Below, piece by piece: positions 8,808-17,853 of a stretch of DNA of 64,000 nt (position 1 is its first letter; each line of letters opens with the position of its first letter). A model generated the notes under the pieces. The model was given only the letters and a program-made list of their open reading frames with translations, did no database searches and was not told the origin of the DNA. The DNA is from Sphingomonas citri (GTDB lineage Bacteria; Pseudomonadota; Alphaproteobacteria; Sphingomonadales; Sphingomonadaceae): assembly GCF_019429485.1 (NCBI RefSeq), contig NZ_JAHXZN010000001.1, forward strand, positions 744,001 to 808,000, read 5' to 3'. A program made the position numbers and the translations under genes.

Positions 8808-9476
8808 ATGAAGCTGATCATCGGCAACAAGGCCTATTCCTCGTGGTCGCTGCGCGGCTGGCTCGCCTGCCGCCAGTCGGGGCTCGCCTTCGAGGAAGTG
8901 GTGGTGCCGCTCTACGACGAGGCGTGGGACAAGCGCCGCGAGGGCGACGAGTTCGCCCCCTCCTCGGGCAAGGTGCCGATCCTCTGGGACGGCGAGGCGG
9001 TGGTGTGGGACAGTCTCGCCATCGTCGACTATCTCGCCGACAAGGTCGGGCGTGCGCGCTTCTGGCCCGAGGACGAGGCGGCGCGCGCGATGGCCAGATC
9101 GATGGCGGCGGAGATGCACTCCAGCTTCGCGGCGTTGCGTCGCAAGCACGGCATGAACGTGCGCCAGATCTACGCGCCAGGCCCGATCGACGACGACGTC
9201 GCCGCCGACCTCACGCGAATCTTCGAGCTCTGGGCGCAGGCGCGCGCGCGCTTCGGTGGGGCCGGCGAGGGCGACTTCCTGTTCGGCGCGTTCGGCGCAG
9301 CCGACATCATGTTCGCGCCGGTGTGCACACGCATCGTCACTTACTCGCTCCCCGCCCCCCGCTTCGCCGCCGCTTATATCGGCGCGGTGCTGCGCCATCC
9401 CTTCCTCCAGGACTGGATCGCCGGCGCGCAGGAGGAAGAGTGGGTTATCGAGAAGTTCGAACAGCCGGTCGCCTAG
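8808..9476 (+). CDS. Glutathione S-transferase family protein
   Basis: This 222-residue cytosolic protein has the GST fold. The N-terminal thioredoxin-like domain carries YSSWSLR (10-16), with Ser11/Ser12 in the position of the catalytic Ser/Tyr, and GKVPILWDGEAVVWDSLAIVDYL (54-76) with the cis-proline and the glutathione-binding E/S pair region. The C-terminal helical domain follows from about residue 90 (FLFGAFGAADIMFAPV). It probably conjugates or reduces small electrophiles with glutathione; the substrate is unknown. Its stop overlaps the stop of the convergent cupin gene by a few bases. Confidence 0.9.
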   Translation: MKLIIGNKAYSSWSLRGWLACRQSGLAFEEVVVPLYDEAWDKRREGDEFAPSSGKVPILWDGEAVVWDSLAIVDYLADKVGRARFWPEDEAARAMARSMAAEMHSSFAALRRKHGMNVRQIYAPGPIDDDVAADLTRIFELWAQARARFGGAGEGDFLFGAFGAADIMFAPVCTRIVTYSLPAPRFAAAYIGAVLRHPFLQDWIAGAQEEEWVIEKFEQPVA

Positions 9477-9931
9477 TGCGTCCCCTCGTCATCGGGAGCC
9501 GACTCGGCCTCGTAGCCGTGCCGCGGATGCCAGCGCATCGCGATATCGGGATAATGGACCGTCGACGCCTCGGGCAGGCTCACCGCGAACAGCACGCAGG
9601 GCGAGTCGCTGTCGTTGCGGAGATGGTGCGCGTTCGCCTCCCCCTTGCGGAAGGTGGCGACGTCGCCGGCGCGCATGGGGTGACGACCGGTGTCGTCGAC
9701 CAGCACCGCCTCGCCGCTGAGCACGACCACCACCTCGTCCTCGCCCTCGTGCCAGTGGCGCTGCGACGACCAGCCGCCCGGCGGCACGGTGACGTGCGTG
9801 GCGACGAAGTCGCCCAGCCCCATCACTTCGGACAGCACGCGCACCCTGCGATCGGACGCCGCCGCCGCGAACGGCTCGGGATAGTCGCTGCCCTCGTGCG
9901 ACGGCAGGCGCTCGACATCGACCTTGGGCAT
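9473..9931 (-). CDS. Cupin-domain protein
   Basis: The 152-residue protein is a single conserved beta-barrel cupin. Motif 1 is HWHEGEDEVVVVLSGEAVL (His, His, Glu metal ligands) and motif 2 is MRAGDVATFRKGEANAHHL (His ligand). It has no signal peptide, so it is cytoplasmic. Such stand-alone cupins bind a divalent metal and act as small isomerases, dioxygenases or sugar-binding proteins; nothing here fixes the reaction. The start at 9931 lies 14 bp from the divergent dapE start, so the two promoters must overlap the genes or each other. Confidence 0.85.
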   Translation of the reverse strand: MPKVDVERLPSHEGSDYPEPFAAAASDRRVRVLSEVMGLGDFVATHVTVPPGGWSSQRHWHEGEDEVVVVLSGEAVLVDDTGRHPMRAGDVATFRKGEANAHHLRNDSDSPCVLFAVSLPEASTVHYPDIAMRWHPRHGYEAESAPDDEGTH

Positions 9932-9945
9932 AAGGGACTCCTCGC

Positions 9946-11067
9946 GTGATCGACGTGGTTCAACTCGCGAGCGCGCTGATCGCTGCCGAGAGCGTGACGC
10001 CGGCGCGCGGCGCGGTGTTCGACGTGCTCGAGGCGGCGTTGTGGCCGCTCGGCTTCGCGGTCGAGCGCTTCGTCGCGGGTGAGGCGCCCGACGGGCCGGT
10101 CGAGAACCTGCTCGCGACCCGCGGCAGCGGACGTCACCTCGCCTTCGCCGGCCACGTCGACGTCGTGCCGCCCGGGCCGGGCTGGAGCGCGGGCGCGTTC
10201 GAGCCCGTGATCGCCGACGGACTGCTGCGCGGGCGCGGCGCGGTCGACATGAAGGGGGCGGTGGCCGCCTTCGTCGCCGCCGCGGCGCGCGTGCCGGCCA
10301 CGGCCGGGCAGTTGACGCTGATCATCACCGGCGACGAGGAAGGGCCGGCGACCTACGGCACCGTCGCGCTGATCGACCGCATGCGCGCGCGCGGCCTGCT
10401 CCCCGACCTGTGTCTGGTCGGCGAGCCCACCTCGGTCGCGGCACTGGGGGACATGGTCAAGATCGGGCGGCGCGGCTCGGTCAACATCTGGATCGACGTG
10501 CCGGGGCGTCAGGGGCACGTCGCCTACCCGCACCTCGCCGACAATCCGATCCCACCGCTGGTGGCGGCATTGGTCGAGCTGGACGCGCTGGTGCTCGACA
10601 CGGGTAGCGACTGGTTCCAGCCCTCCAACCTCGAGATCACCGACGTCACCGTCGGCAATCCCGCGACCAACGTCATCCCCGCGCACGCCAGCGCGCGGCT
10701 GAGCATCCGCTTCAACGACCTGCATCGCGGCGCCGAACTGGCGGCGCGAGTCGAGGCGATCGTGCGCGCGCACGCCCCTGCCGCGCAAGTGACGGCGCGC
10801 GTGTCGGGGGAAGCCTTCCTGACCGAACCGGGCGCGCTCTCAGCGCTGGTGTCGGCGGCGATCCTCGAGGTGACCGGGCGGACGGCCGAGCTGTCGACCA
10901 CGGGCGGCACGTCGGATGCGCGCTTCCTGCGGGCATTATGCCCGGTGGTGGAGTTCGGACTGCTCAACGCGACGATGCACAAGGCGGACGAGGCGGTCGG
11001 GCTGGAGGATCTGGCGCAGCTCACCGCCATCTATGAGCGGGTAATCGAGCGCGCGTTCGCGGGGTGA
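9946..11067 (+). CDS. dapE: Succinyl-diaminopimelate desuccinylase
   Basis: DapE removes succinate from N-succinyl-LL-diaminopimelate in lysine and peptidoglycan precursor synthesis. The 373-residue protein has the M20 di-zinc motifs: GHVDVVPPG (His70, Asp72), GRGAVDMKG (Asp101), GDEEG (Glu131-Glu132) and a C-terminal His in NATMHKADE. The middle lid/dimerisation domain starts with GRRGSVNIWIDVPGRQGHVAYPH. The start is GTG at 9946 with AAGGGA ten bases upstream. Length matches DapE, and the TGGTSDARF motif supports DapE over ArgE or a generic M20 peptidase. Confidence 0.95.
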   Translation: MIDVVQLASALIAAESVTPARGAVFDVLEAALWPLGFAVERFVAGEAPDGPVENLLATRGSGRHLAFAGHVDVVPPGPGWSAGAFEPVIADGLLRGRGAVDMKGAVAAFVAAAARVPATAGQLTLIITGDEEGPATYGTVALIDRMRARGLLPDLCLVGEPTSVAALGDMVKIGRRGSVNIWIDVPGRQGHVAYPHLADNPIPPLVAALVELDALVLDTGSDWFQPSNLEITDVTVGNPATNVIPAHASARLSIRFNDLHRGAELAARVEAIVRAHAPAAQVTARVSGEAFLTEPGALSALVSAAILEVTGRTAELSTTGGTSDARFLRALCPVVEFGLLNATMHKADEAVGLEDLAQLTAIYERVIERAFAG

Positions 11068-11130
11068 GACGCCACTTTGGCGGGTAGAGGGTCGCGTATG
11101 AGGTTCGCGCCCCCCGCTCCCATCACCATC

Positions 11131-11222
11131 GTCATCCCGGACCTGTTCCGGGATCCACTGCCCCACGCCGCCGAAGGCTGCGGATCAAGCCCAGCAGTAG
11201 ACCCCGGACCAATTCCGGGGGG
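11131..11222. repeat. REP-like inverted element (copy 1)
   Basis: The left arm is GTCATCCCGGACCTGTTCCGGGATCCACTG (11131-11160). The degenerate right arm ACCCCGGACCAATTCCGGGG (11201-11220) is its inverse. The element lies between the convergent genes dapE and the Smr gene and belongs to the family also seen at 17.3, 31.0, 35.9, 49.6 and 56.4 kb. The rest of the gap (11068-11258) holds no gene. Confidence 0.7.
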
Positions 11223-11258
11223 ACGGAGGGAGGAATGGGCGAGGGAGGAAAGCTTCGA

Positions 11259-11795
11259 TCACCGTTTGCGCCGCAGGATCACGTACAGCGCACCCGCGCC
11301 GCCGTGCCGCGGGTGCGCGTTGCGGACCGCGGCGATCGCGCCGGCGTGGCGGGAGAGCTGGAGCCAGTCGAGCACCGAAGCGCGGATCGCGCCGCGCGCG
11401 TGCGGGCGCTGGCTCTCCGGTCGCGGCGGCTTGCCCGTGACGAGCAGCACGACCCGCTCCCCGCGCGCGATCGCCGCGCCCAAGCCAAAGTCGAGCGCGC
11501 TGTGCGCCGAGGCGAGCGTGTGACCGTGCAGGTCGATCGTCCGCTCGGGTGCGACATGGCCGGTGGCGAGCCGTCGGTCCCAGCCGCGGTCGAGCGTCTC
11601 GCCGGGGCCGCGTGGCGCTGGCCGCACCGGCGCACTGACGGGAGTCGCCGCGGTCGACCGTGCCGGCGCGGCCGGCTCGGGCAGCGGCGGCGCCGCGGCG
11701 ACCGACTCGGCGCGTCGTCCTGGCAGCGCGCGCACCGTGGCGCGCACGAGCGCCCACAGCGCTTCCTCGTCAGCGCCGAGGCGTCGTCCCGCCAC
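11259..11795 (-). CDS. Smr/MutS2 C-terminal domain protein
   Basis: The 178-residue protein has a low-complexity Ala/Pro/Arg N-terminal half (about 1-90) and a C-terminal Smr domain (about 90-178). The Smr hallmarks are TIDLHGHTLASAH, VTGKPPRP (the loop usually G-K-G) and HPRHGGAGALYVILRRKR. Stand-alone Smr proteins nick or bind nucleic acids, and recent work on relatives points to RNA cleavage; which applies here is unknown. The start is GTG at 11795 with GGGAGG ten bases upstream. It overlaps the 3' end of mltA by 26 bp, so it is co-transcribed with mltA and translationally coupled. Confidence 0.88.
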   Translation of the reverse strand: MAGRRLGADEEALWALVRATVRALPGRRAESVAAAPPLPEPAAPARSTAATPVSAPVRPAPRGPGETLDRGWDRRLATGHVAPERTIDLHGHTLASAHSALDFGLGAAIARGERVVLLVTGKPPRPESQRPHARGAIRASVLDWLQLSRHAGAIAAVRNAHPRHGGAGALYVILRRKR

Positions 11796-13101
11796 CCACG
11801 CCTCCCGCGGCGCGGCGCGCTACCCAGCGGTCGTAGCTGCCGACCGGCAGCAGCAGGAAAGCGGTACCGCGCGCGCTCATCCCGCCCGCGGTGGCGCGCG
11901 CCCCCTCACCCGCGCCCCAGAAGGTGTCTACACGATTGGCGCCCTTGATCGCGCCGCCGGTGTCCTGCGCGATCCACACGCCGTTGGCGTCGGTCCGGTC
12001 CATCGAGAGGAAGATCGGCGCGCCCAGCGGCACGAAGCGCGGGTCGGCGGCTACGGTGACGCCGCCGGTGACGGGCAGCCCCAGCGCGCCGAGCGGCGGC
12101 CCGTCGAGCTCACGGAAGAAAACGTAGCTCTTGTTCTCGCGCATGATCGCGCGTCCTTCCTCGGGATGAGCGTGGAGCCAGGCGACGATCCCCTGCATCG
12201 ACGACTGCCCCGGCCCAAGCAGCCCGCGGCTCTTCATCAGTGCGCCGATGCCGGTGTATTCGCGGCCGTTCTGCGTCTCATAGCCGATGCGCAGCACCTC
12301 GCCGCCGCGCATCCGCACCAGCCCCGAGCCCTGCACCTGGAGGAAGAACAGCTCGACTGGGTCGACGGCATAGCCGAGCACGCGCGCGCGCCCCTCCAGC
12401 GCGCCCAGCTCGATCGCGGTGCGGTCGTAATAGGGCACCAGCCGGCTGCCCTCGACCCGTCCACGGATCTTCTTGCCCGCGAGCGTGTCGACGAAGCTGC
12501 CGAGGTCGACGTCGATCAGGTCAGTGGGGCGCGCGTAGATCGGCGCGTAGCCGGGCCGCGGCTCGCGCGCGCCCGCGATCTCGGGGATGTAATAACCGGT
12601 GGCGAAGGCGCGGCCGTCACCGACCTGCACCGCCTCGAACCAACGCTGGAAGAACGAGGCGGCGTCGCGCTCGGCGGTAGTCGACGCCGCGGCGCAGGCC
12701 GCCTGCCAGTCGGCGCCGAGCGTCAGCCCGCTCGCGTCGGTGCGGCGGACTAGGCTGGGGCAGCTCAGCCGGAAGGCGGCGAGCGCGGCGCTGGCCTGCT
12801 CGCCCTCGAGCGGGAGCGTGCTGATCGCGGGTCCTCGCACGATGCCGTTGGCCGACGCGCTGACCGCTCCTGGTACGGTGATACCCGGCACCGGCGCGAG
12901 TGGGGTAGATGCGACCGGCTGTCGCGCCGGGCGATCCAGCGGGTAGGAGGTTCGCGCCGGCACGCGCTCGGGGCGGGATTTCGTCGGAGCAGCGACCGGG
13001 CGGCTCGCGCTGCTACGTGGCGGTGTTGGTCGCTCGCCGGGTCCGACGCACGCCGCGACCGCCATCGCGCTCGCCACCGCGAGCGCCCCCCTCATCCGCA
13101 T
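11770..13101 (-). CDS. mltA: Membrane-bound lytic murein transglycosylase A
   Basis: MltA cuts the glycan strands of peptidoglycan and forms 1,6-anhydromuramic ends. The 443-residue product opens with a lipoprotein signal (MRMRGALAVASAMAVAAC, lipobox Cys18), so it should be anchored to the outer membrane. After a Pro/Ser/Arg-rich linker (20-120) comes the MltA barrel (TGYYIPEI, RPTDLIDVDLGSF, YYDRTAIE). The C-terminal 3D domain carries VPLGAPIFL and IAQDTGGAIKGANRVD, including the catalytic Asp of the DTGGAI motif. It heads the mltA-smr operon, a common pairing in alphaproteobacteria. Confidence 0.95.
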   Translation of the reverse strand: MRMRGALAVASAMAVAACVGPGERPTPPRSSASRPVAAPTKSRPERVPARTSYPLDRPARQPVASTPLAPVPGITVPGAVSASANGIVRGPAISTLPLEGEQASAALAAFRLSCPSLVRRTDASGLTLGADWQAACAAASTTAERDAASFFQRWFEAVQVGDGRAFATGYYIPEIAGAREPRPGYAPIYARPTDLIDVDLGSFVDTLAGKKIRGRVEGSRLVPYYDRTAIELGALEGRARVLGYAVDPVELFFLQVQGSGLVRMRGGEVLRIGYETQNGREYTGIGALMKSRGLLGPGQSSMQGIVAWLHAHPEEGRAIMRENKSYVFFRELDGPPLGALGLPVTGGVTVAADPRFVPLGAPIFLSMDRTDANGVWIAQDTGGAIKGANRVDTFWGAGEGARATAGGMSARGTAFLLLPVGSYDRWVARRAAGGVGGGTTPRR

Positions 13102-13140
13102 CCCGCTTCTTTCCCTATCGCACCGTGACCCGCGGCGTCC

Positions 13141-13785
13141 TCACGCCTCGTCGGTGTCCGCGAGGATCCAGTTCGGGTCAGCGGTCTTCACCTGGCGCAC
13201 GAACGTCCACACGTCGTGAGTCTCGACCGCGTCGCTGGTCGAGCCGGCGACAACCTGCCCATCGCCGTCGCGGGTAACCGCGGCGATGTCGGCGTCGAAG
13301 CGTACCGTCACACGGGCCTCACCGCCGCCGACCGAGGCGGAGGCGATGCTGGCGCGCTCGATCGAGATCAGGCGGTTGTCGAGCACGTGCCCGGCCGCCT
13401 GACGCGCCTCGATCGCCTCCTGGAAGGCGGCGAGCACGTCGGGCGCGACGAGCCCGCGCAACGCCTCCACGTCACCGCGCCAATAAGCCTCCAGGATCAT
13501 GCGATAGGCCGACTTCGCGCCCTCGATGAAGCGGTTGACATCGAACTGCGGCTCGGCGGCGACGAGCGCGCGCAGGCCCGGCTCGGTGCCGCTGTCGAAC
13601 GGCCGCATCACCGGCTCGCGCACCTCTGGCGTGACGTCCACGGTGCGCGGCAGCGCCGTCGCGCCGACTCGCTCCTCCGCCGGCTTGGGCAGCGGCTGCT
13701 CGTGGCCCGAGCGCTTGCCGAGAACCGAGTAGAGCCGCAGGGCGAGAAAGCCGGCGACCATGGCGAGCAGGACTACGTAGAACAC
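13141..13785 (-). CDS. Tim44/TimA-family putative adaptor protein
   Basis: This 214-residue inner-membrane protein has one N-terminal TM helix (FYVVLLAMVAGFLALRLYSVLG, 2-23), a charged linker and a Tim44-like C-terminal domain (about 80-214: FIEGAKSAYRMILEAYWRGD, WTFVRQVKTADPNWILADT). Mitochondrial Tim44 is an import-motor adaptor; the bacterial family is thought to be an adaptor of unknown partner. The start is GTG at 13785 with GGAG close upstream. It is upstream of mltA on the same strand (39-bp gap), and divergent from secB across 190 bp. The pairing of secB with a TimA gene recurs in alphaproteobacteria, which fits an envelope-protein role. Confidence 0.88.
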   Translation of the reverse strand: MFYVVLLAMVAGFLALRLYSVLGKRSGHEQPLPKPAEERVGATALPRTVDVTPEVREPVMRPFDSGTEPGLRALVAAEPQFDVNRFIEGAKSAYRMILEAYWRGDVEALRGLVAPDVLAAFQEAIEARQAAGHVLDNRLISIERASIASASVGGGEARVTVRFDADIAAVTRDGDGQVVAGSTSDAVETHDVWTFVRQVKTADPNWILADTDEA

Positions 13786-13975
13786 GGCAACTCCAGACGG
13801 CTGGTCTGCGAAAACTCAACGTCGTACATAGGCATGACGGCGCCGAACATCAAACTGCCCTAGGTCAAATCGCCGGGGCGGCGATTGTATCCCGCCGACC
13901 GCGCTGCTAACCGCCGCTGACTGCTGCGCCCGGGCCACCGGCGCGCGCGACACAGGATCGGTGAAGGGACGGACG

Positions 13976-14476
13976 ATGGACAGCCAGGACAATCTCGGCA
14001 ACGAGCCGCTCGCCAACGGCGCGGACACGGGCCCGGCGGCGGGGCTGATCTCGCAGTACGTCAAGGACCTGTCGTTCGAGAACCCGAACGCGCCAGCGGT
14101 CTATCAGGAGCCCAACCCGCCCGAGATCAACGTCCAGTTCGACATCGGCGCGGCGCAGGTGGGCGAGGAAGTCCATGAGGTGACGCTCAAGATCGAGGTA
14201 CGCGCCACCACGGGCGGCAAGACCGCCTTCATCGCCGAACTCTCCTACGCCGGCCTGTTCGGGCTGCGCAACGTGCCGGCCGAGCATGTCCAGCCGTTCC
14301 TGCTGGGCGAGGGCCCGCGGCTGCTGTTCCCGTTCGCGCGCCGCGTCGTCGCCGACGCGATCCGCGACGGCGGCTTCCCGCCGCTGCTGCTCGAGCCGAT
14401 CGACTTCAACGCCTTGTTCCTCCAGCAGGCACAGGCGCAGGGCGTGTCGTTCGGCGGCGAGGTCGGCCAGGCCTGA
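13976..14476 (+). CDS. secB: Protein-export chaperone SecB
   Basis: SecB is a tetrameric cytosolic chaperone that keeps precursors unfolded and hands them to SecA. The 166-residue sequence shows the SecB fold: ISQYVKDLSFENPNAP, INVQFDIGAAQV, YAGLFGLRNVP and LLFPFARRVVADAIRDGGFPPLLLEPIDF. The acidic SecA-binding and hydrophobic groove segments are intact, and the N-terminal 20 residues are an acidic/polar extension. I chose the ATG at 13976 over 13961 because GAAGGG lies seven bases upstream of it. Confidence 0.97.
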   Translation: MDSQDNLGNEPLANGADTGPAAGLISQYVKDLSFENPNAPAVYQEPNPPEINVQFDIGAAQVGEEVHEVTLKIEVRATTGGKTAFIAELSYAGLFGLRNVPAEHVQPFLLGEGPRLLFPFARRVVADAIRDGGFPPLLLEPIDFNALFLQQAQAQGVSFGGEVGQA

Positions 14477-14488
14477 GGTCGCGTACGT

Positions 14489-14568
14489 TCTTCCTGCGCA
14501 CGCAGGAGCCCAGGGCGGCGAGCGCGGCTCCCGTGTCTCTGGGATCCCGCGTCCACGAGAACACGAGC
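14489..14568. repeat. Degenerate REP-like inverted element between secB and murJ
   Basis: The left arm TTCCTGCGCACGCAGGAGCCCAGGG (from 14491) has an internal dyad. The right arm TCTCTGGGATCCCGCGTCCACGAG partly complements it. This is a different sequence class from the GTCATCCCGGAC elements, but the design (two hairpins with a CCCAGGG/CTGGG stem) is alike. It may also terminate secB transcripts. Confidence 0.45.
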
Positions 14569-14581
14569 GACCGTTAACGAC

Positions 14582-16171
14582 ATGAACCTCGCCAAAGCGC
14601 TCGGATCGGTCGGCGGGCTGACGCTCGCCAGCCGCGTGCTCGCGCTGGTGCGCGACACGCTGCAGGCGAGCTATGTCGGCGCGGGCTTCGCGTCCGACGC
14701 CTTCTTCGTCGCTTTCCGCCTGCCCAACATGTTCCGCGCGCTGTTCGCGGAAGGAGCCTTCTCCGCCGCGTTCATCCCGTTGTTCAACCGCAAGGTGGCC
14801 GAGGGAGGCGGCACCCCGGCGGGCGTCGACTTCGCCGAGCGCGCGCTGGCGGTGCTGTTCCCGGTGCTGCTCGTCTTCACCGCGGCGATGTTGATCGCGG
14901 CGTGGCCGATCACGCTGGCGCTCTCCGGCGGTTTCGACCGACAGCAGCCGACGCCCGAGCAGTTTGCTTTCGCGGTGACGCTGTCGCGCTTCACCATCCC
15001 CTATCTAATGCTGATCTCGCTGGTCTCGTTGCTGGGCGGCATTTTGAACTCGCTCAACCGCTTCTGGGTGAATGCCGCGGCGCCGATCCTGCTCAACGTG
15101 GCGATGGTCGGCGCGTTGGTGTTCTTCCACGGCGCAGACTCCTACGCCACCGCGCGGGTGCAGGCGATCTCGGTCACGGTCGGCGGCGCGTTCCAGCTCG
15201 CCTGGCTGTGGTGGGCGTGCGGTCGCGCGGGTGTCTCGCTCAGGCTGCGCCGGCCGCGCGTCGACGACGACGTGAAGCGGCTGCTCACGCTGATCGTCCC
15301 CGCCGCGGCAGGTGCGGGCGCGGCGCAGGTCAATCTCGCCATCTCGACCGCGCTCGCTGGCTGGCTGCTGCCGGCCGGATCGATCTCCGCGATCTACTAC
15401 GCCGACCGGCTCAACCAGCTGCCGCTCGGCATGATCGGCATCGGGCTCGGCACGATCCTGCTGCCGGTCGTGTCGCGGCTGCTGAGCGAGGGGCGCGAGG
15501 CCGAGGCGATGGAGACGCAGAACCGCGGGCTGGAGCTCGCGCTGTTCCTCACCCTGCCCGCCACCGCCGCCTTCGTCTTCGCCGCCGAGCCGATCGTGCG
15601 CGGGCTGTTCCAGCACGGCGCCTTCACCGGCGCGGACAGCGCGCGCTCGGCGCAGGCACTCGCCGCCTTCTCGCTCGGGCTGCCGAGCTACGTGCTGGTC
15701 AAGGTGCTCACCCCCGGCTTCTACGCGCGCGCCGACACGCGCACGCCGGTGCGCCTGGCGCTCTACTCGGTCGCGCTCAACCTCGTCGGCAATCTCGTGC
15801 TGATCCCGACGCTGGCGCACTGGAACATCGGCCAGATCGGCCCGCCGCTCGCCACCGCGCTGGCGTCGACCGTCAACGTCGCCTCGCTGTACGTCGTGCT
15901 GGCGCGACGCGGCCATTTCGCGCTCGATCCGCAGCTCAAGCGCAAGGTGCCGCGGCTCGCGCTCGCCGCGCTGCTGATGGGCGGCGCGCTGCTGCTGGTG
16001 ACGCCGCTGGTCGACCCTTATCTCACCGGCAGCCTCGTCGTGCGCGGCGTCGCACTGGCGGTGCTGGTCGGAGCGGGCGTGGCGATCTACGCGCTCGCCT
16101 GCTTCGCCACCGGCGCGTTCCGCGTCGCCGACCTCCGTTCCCTCCTCCGTCGCAGAGCCTCGTCCCGATGA
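14582..16171 (+). CDS. murJ: Lipid II flippase MurJ
   Basis: This 529-residue polytopic protein of the MviN/MurJ (MOP) family flips lipid II across the inner membrane. About 14 TM helices are apparent. Family marks are the N-terminal SVGGLTLASRVLALVRDTLQA, then FRLPNMFRALFAEGAFSAAFIPLF, and YYADRLNQLPLGMIGIGLGTILLPVVSR near the centre. The last bases ATGA overlap the trpS start, so murJ and trpS form an operon. Length and motifs are normal. Confidence 0.97.
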   Translation: MNLAKALGSVGGLTLASRVLALVRDTLQASYVGAGFASDAFFVAFRLPNMFRALFAEGAFSAAFIPLFNRKVAEGGGTPAGVDFAERALAVLFPVLLVFTAAMLIAAWPITLALSGGFDRQQPTPEQFAFAVTLSRFTIPYLMLISLVSLLGGILNSLNRFWVNAAAPILLNVAMVGALVFFHGADSYATARVQAISVTVGGAFQLAWLWWACGRAGVSLRLRRPRVDDDVKRLLTLIVPAAAGAGAAQVNLAISTALAGWLLPAGSISAIYYADRLNQLPLGMIGIGLGTILLPVVSRLLSEGREAEAMETQNRGLELALFLTLPATAAFVFAAEPIVRGLFQHGAFTGADSARSAQALAAFSLGLPSYVLVKVLTPGFYARADTRTPVRLALYSVALNLVGNLVLIPTLAHWNIGQIGPPLATALASTVNVASLYVVLARRGHFALDPQLKRKVPRLALAALLMGGALLLVTPLVDPYLTGSLVVRGVALAVLVGAGVAIYALACFATGAFRVADLRSLLRRRASSR

Positions 16172-17184
16172 CCAAGATGCGCGTCGTCTCCGGTATCAAG
16201 CCTACCGGCAACCTCCACCTCGGCAATTATCTGGGGGCGGTGAAGCAGTGGGTCGCGATGCAGGACCAGATCCAGGCGCAGGGCGGCGAGACGATGTACT
16301 TCATCGCCGACCTGCACGGGCTCACCGAGTTCATCGCGCCCGCCGAGCTGACCGCCAACACGATCGAGATGACCGCCACGTTGGTCGCCGCCGGGATCGA
16401 TCCCGAGCGCTCGATCCTGTTCAACCAGGCGCGCGTGCCCGCGCACAGCGAGCTCGCCTGGCTGCTCAACAATGTCGCGCGGGTCGGCTGGCTGAACCGC
16501 ATGACCCAGTTCAAGGACAAGGCTGGGAAGAACCGGGAGGGCGCCAGCGTCGGGCTGTACGATTATCCCGTGCTGATGGCGGCCGACGTGCTGCTCTACA
16601 ACGCCACGCACGTCCCCGTCGGCGAGGACCAGAAGCAGCATCTCGAGCTGGCGCGCGATATCGCGACCAAGTTCAACGCCGATTATGACAGCGACCTGTT
16701 CTCCTTGCCCGAGCCGCTGATCAGCGCCGCGGCGCCGCGGATCATGTCGCTGCGTGACGCGACGGCGAAGATGAGCAAGTCCAACCCGTCGGAGCAGTCG
16801 CTGGTGAAGCTGATCGACAGCGACGAGGTAATCGCGGACAAGTTCCGCAAGGCGAAGACCGACCCCGACCTGCTCCCCGCGACGATGGAGGAGCTCGACG
16901 GCCGACCCGAGGCGCGCAACCTGCTGACGATCTTCGCCGCGCTCGCCGATCGTTCGCCGCAGGACGTGCTGAGCGAGTTCGCCGGCAAGGGGTTCGGCGC
17001 GTTCAAGCCGGCGCTGGCTGACCTGGCGGTGGCAAAGCTCGCGCCGATCCGCGACGAGATGGTGCGGCTGCTCGACGACCGCGCCGCGATCGACTCGATC
17101 CTGGAGCGCGGCGCGGAGAAGGCGCGAGCGCTGGCGACACCGACGCTGAAGGCGGCACAGCGAGCGATGGGGTTGTTGGCGTAA
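16168..17184 (+). CDS. trpS: Tryptophanyl-tRNA synthetase
   Basis: This is a 338-residue class Ic synthetase that charges tRNA-Trp. It carries the HIGH-like HLGN (17-20 in KPTGNLHLGNYLGA), GEDQKQH (152-158) for the Trp site and KMSKS (201-205). The reading frame is open far upstream inside murJ, but the ATG at 16168 begins the conserved N-terminus (MTKMRVVSGIKPTG) and overlaps the murJ stop in the ATGA style. Length fits. Confidence 0.98.
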   Translation: MTKMRVVSGIKPTGNLHLGNYLGAVKQWVAMQDQIQAQGGETMYFIADLHGLTEFIAPAELTANTIEMTATLVAAGIDPERSILFNQARVPAHSELAWLLNNVARVGWLNRMTQFKDKAGKNREGASVGLYDYPVLMAADVLLYNATHVPVGEDQKQHLELARDIATKFNADYDSDLFSLPEPLISAAAPRIMSLRDATAKMSKSNPSEQSLVKLIDSDEVIADKFRKAKTDPDLLPATMEELDGRPEARNLLTIFAALADRSPQDVLSEFAGKGFGAFKPALADLAVAKLAPIRDEMVRLLDDRAAIDSILERGAEKARALATPTLKAAQRAMGLLA

Positions 17185-17555
17185 CCTGCGTGGGAGTGGT
17201 GGCGCATTTTACTGAATGATGGCGCGTTCCTCTCCGCCCGCGGCGTTCCTCTGCGACTCTCACCCGCCGTCATCCCGGACGTGTTACGGGATTCACCTTC
17301 TACGCGAGAACAACGCGTTAGAAGTACGCGGCACGGTGGATCCCAGGCCAAGTCCGGGATGACGGGCGAGTAAGGCACAGTAATCCCTCAGCAATGGGGT
17401 CGGGGATGCGGCGTCGCCGCCTTTCCGTGGCCGGCGCGTGCGGGGAAGCGCCTCAACCAGCCCTCCCCTGAAGGGAGGCAGATTAGGTTTGGCATCACTC
17501 TTGCTCAGCATCTCGCGAGCCGCGGCGACCGCCGCCCGAGAGAGCGAGAGAGCGC
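17185..17555. other. Intergenic stretch after trpS, repeat-rich
   Basis: This 371-bp gap holds a paired inverted repeat element (17267-17366, listed separately). It also has a small hairpin CCTCCC-TGA-rich loop-GGGAGG at 17462-17478, a common sphingomonad intergenic motif. No ORF, tRNA or clear promoter is visible. Confidence 0.6.
17267..17366. repeat. REP-like inverted element, about 100 bp (copy 2)
   Basis: The left arm CCGTCATCCCGGACGTGTTACGGGATTCAC (17267-17296) and the right arm GTGGATCCCAGGCCAAGTCCGGGATGACGGG (17336-17366) are inverse copies. The loop contains CGCGAGAACAACGCG and GGCACGG. The copy at 49.6 kb shares not only the arms but these loop words, so the whole 100-bp unit is the repeat. 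Confidence 0.75.
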
Positions 17556-17846
17556 ATGACCGACACCATCACCCCGCCCGCCCCGCGCGACAACCTCTTC
17601 GGCGTCTGCGCCGCGGTCGGCGCGGACCTGGGCTTCAATCCGCTGTGGCTGCGCGCCGCCTTCGCGGGCGCGCTGCTGTTCAGCCTGGAAGCGGTGCTGG
17701 CGACCTATGCCGCGCTGGGCGTGATCGTGCTCGCCAGCCGGCTGCTCTTCCCCGATCGCCGGCGCGCGCCGGCCACGGCCGAGATCACCCCGCTCCCGGC
17801 CGCGCTCGCGCCGAGCGAGGAGGAGCCGTTGCGCCGCGCGGCGTGA
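17556..17846 (+). CDS. PspC-domain small membrane protein
   Basis: The 96-residue protein carries one PspC domain. The pattern NLFGVCAAVGADLGFNPLWLRAAF (about 12-35) is followed by one hydrophobic helix (GALLFSLEAVLATYAALGVIVLASRLLF). PspC in enterobacteria senses envelope stress together with PspA/B. No psp partners lie nearby, so a role in stress sensing is only a family-level guess. It converges on dnaA, with 7 bp between the two stops. Confidence 0.85.
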   Translation: MTDTITPPAPRDNLFGVCAAVGADLGFNPLWLRAAFAGALLFSLEAVLATYAALGVIVLASRLLFPDRRRAPATAEITPLPAALAPSEEEPLRRAA

Positions 17847-17853
17847 GCGGCGC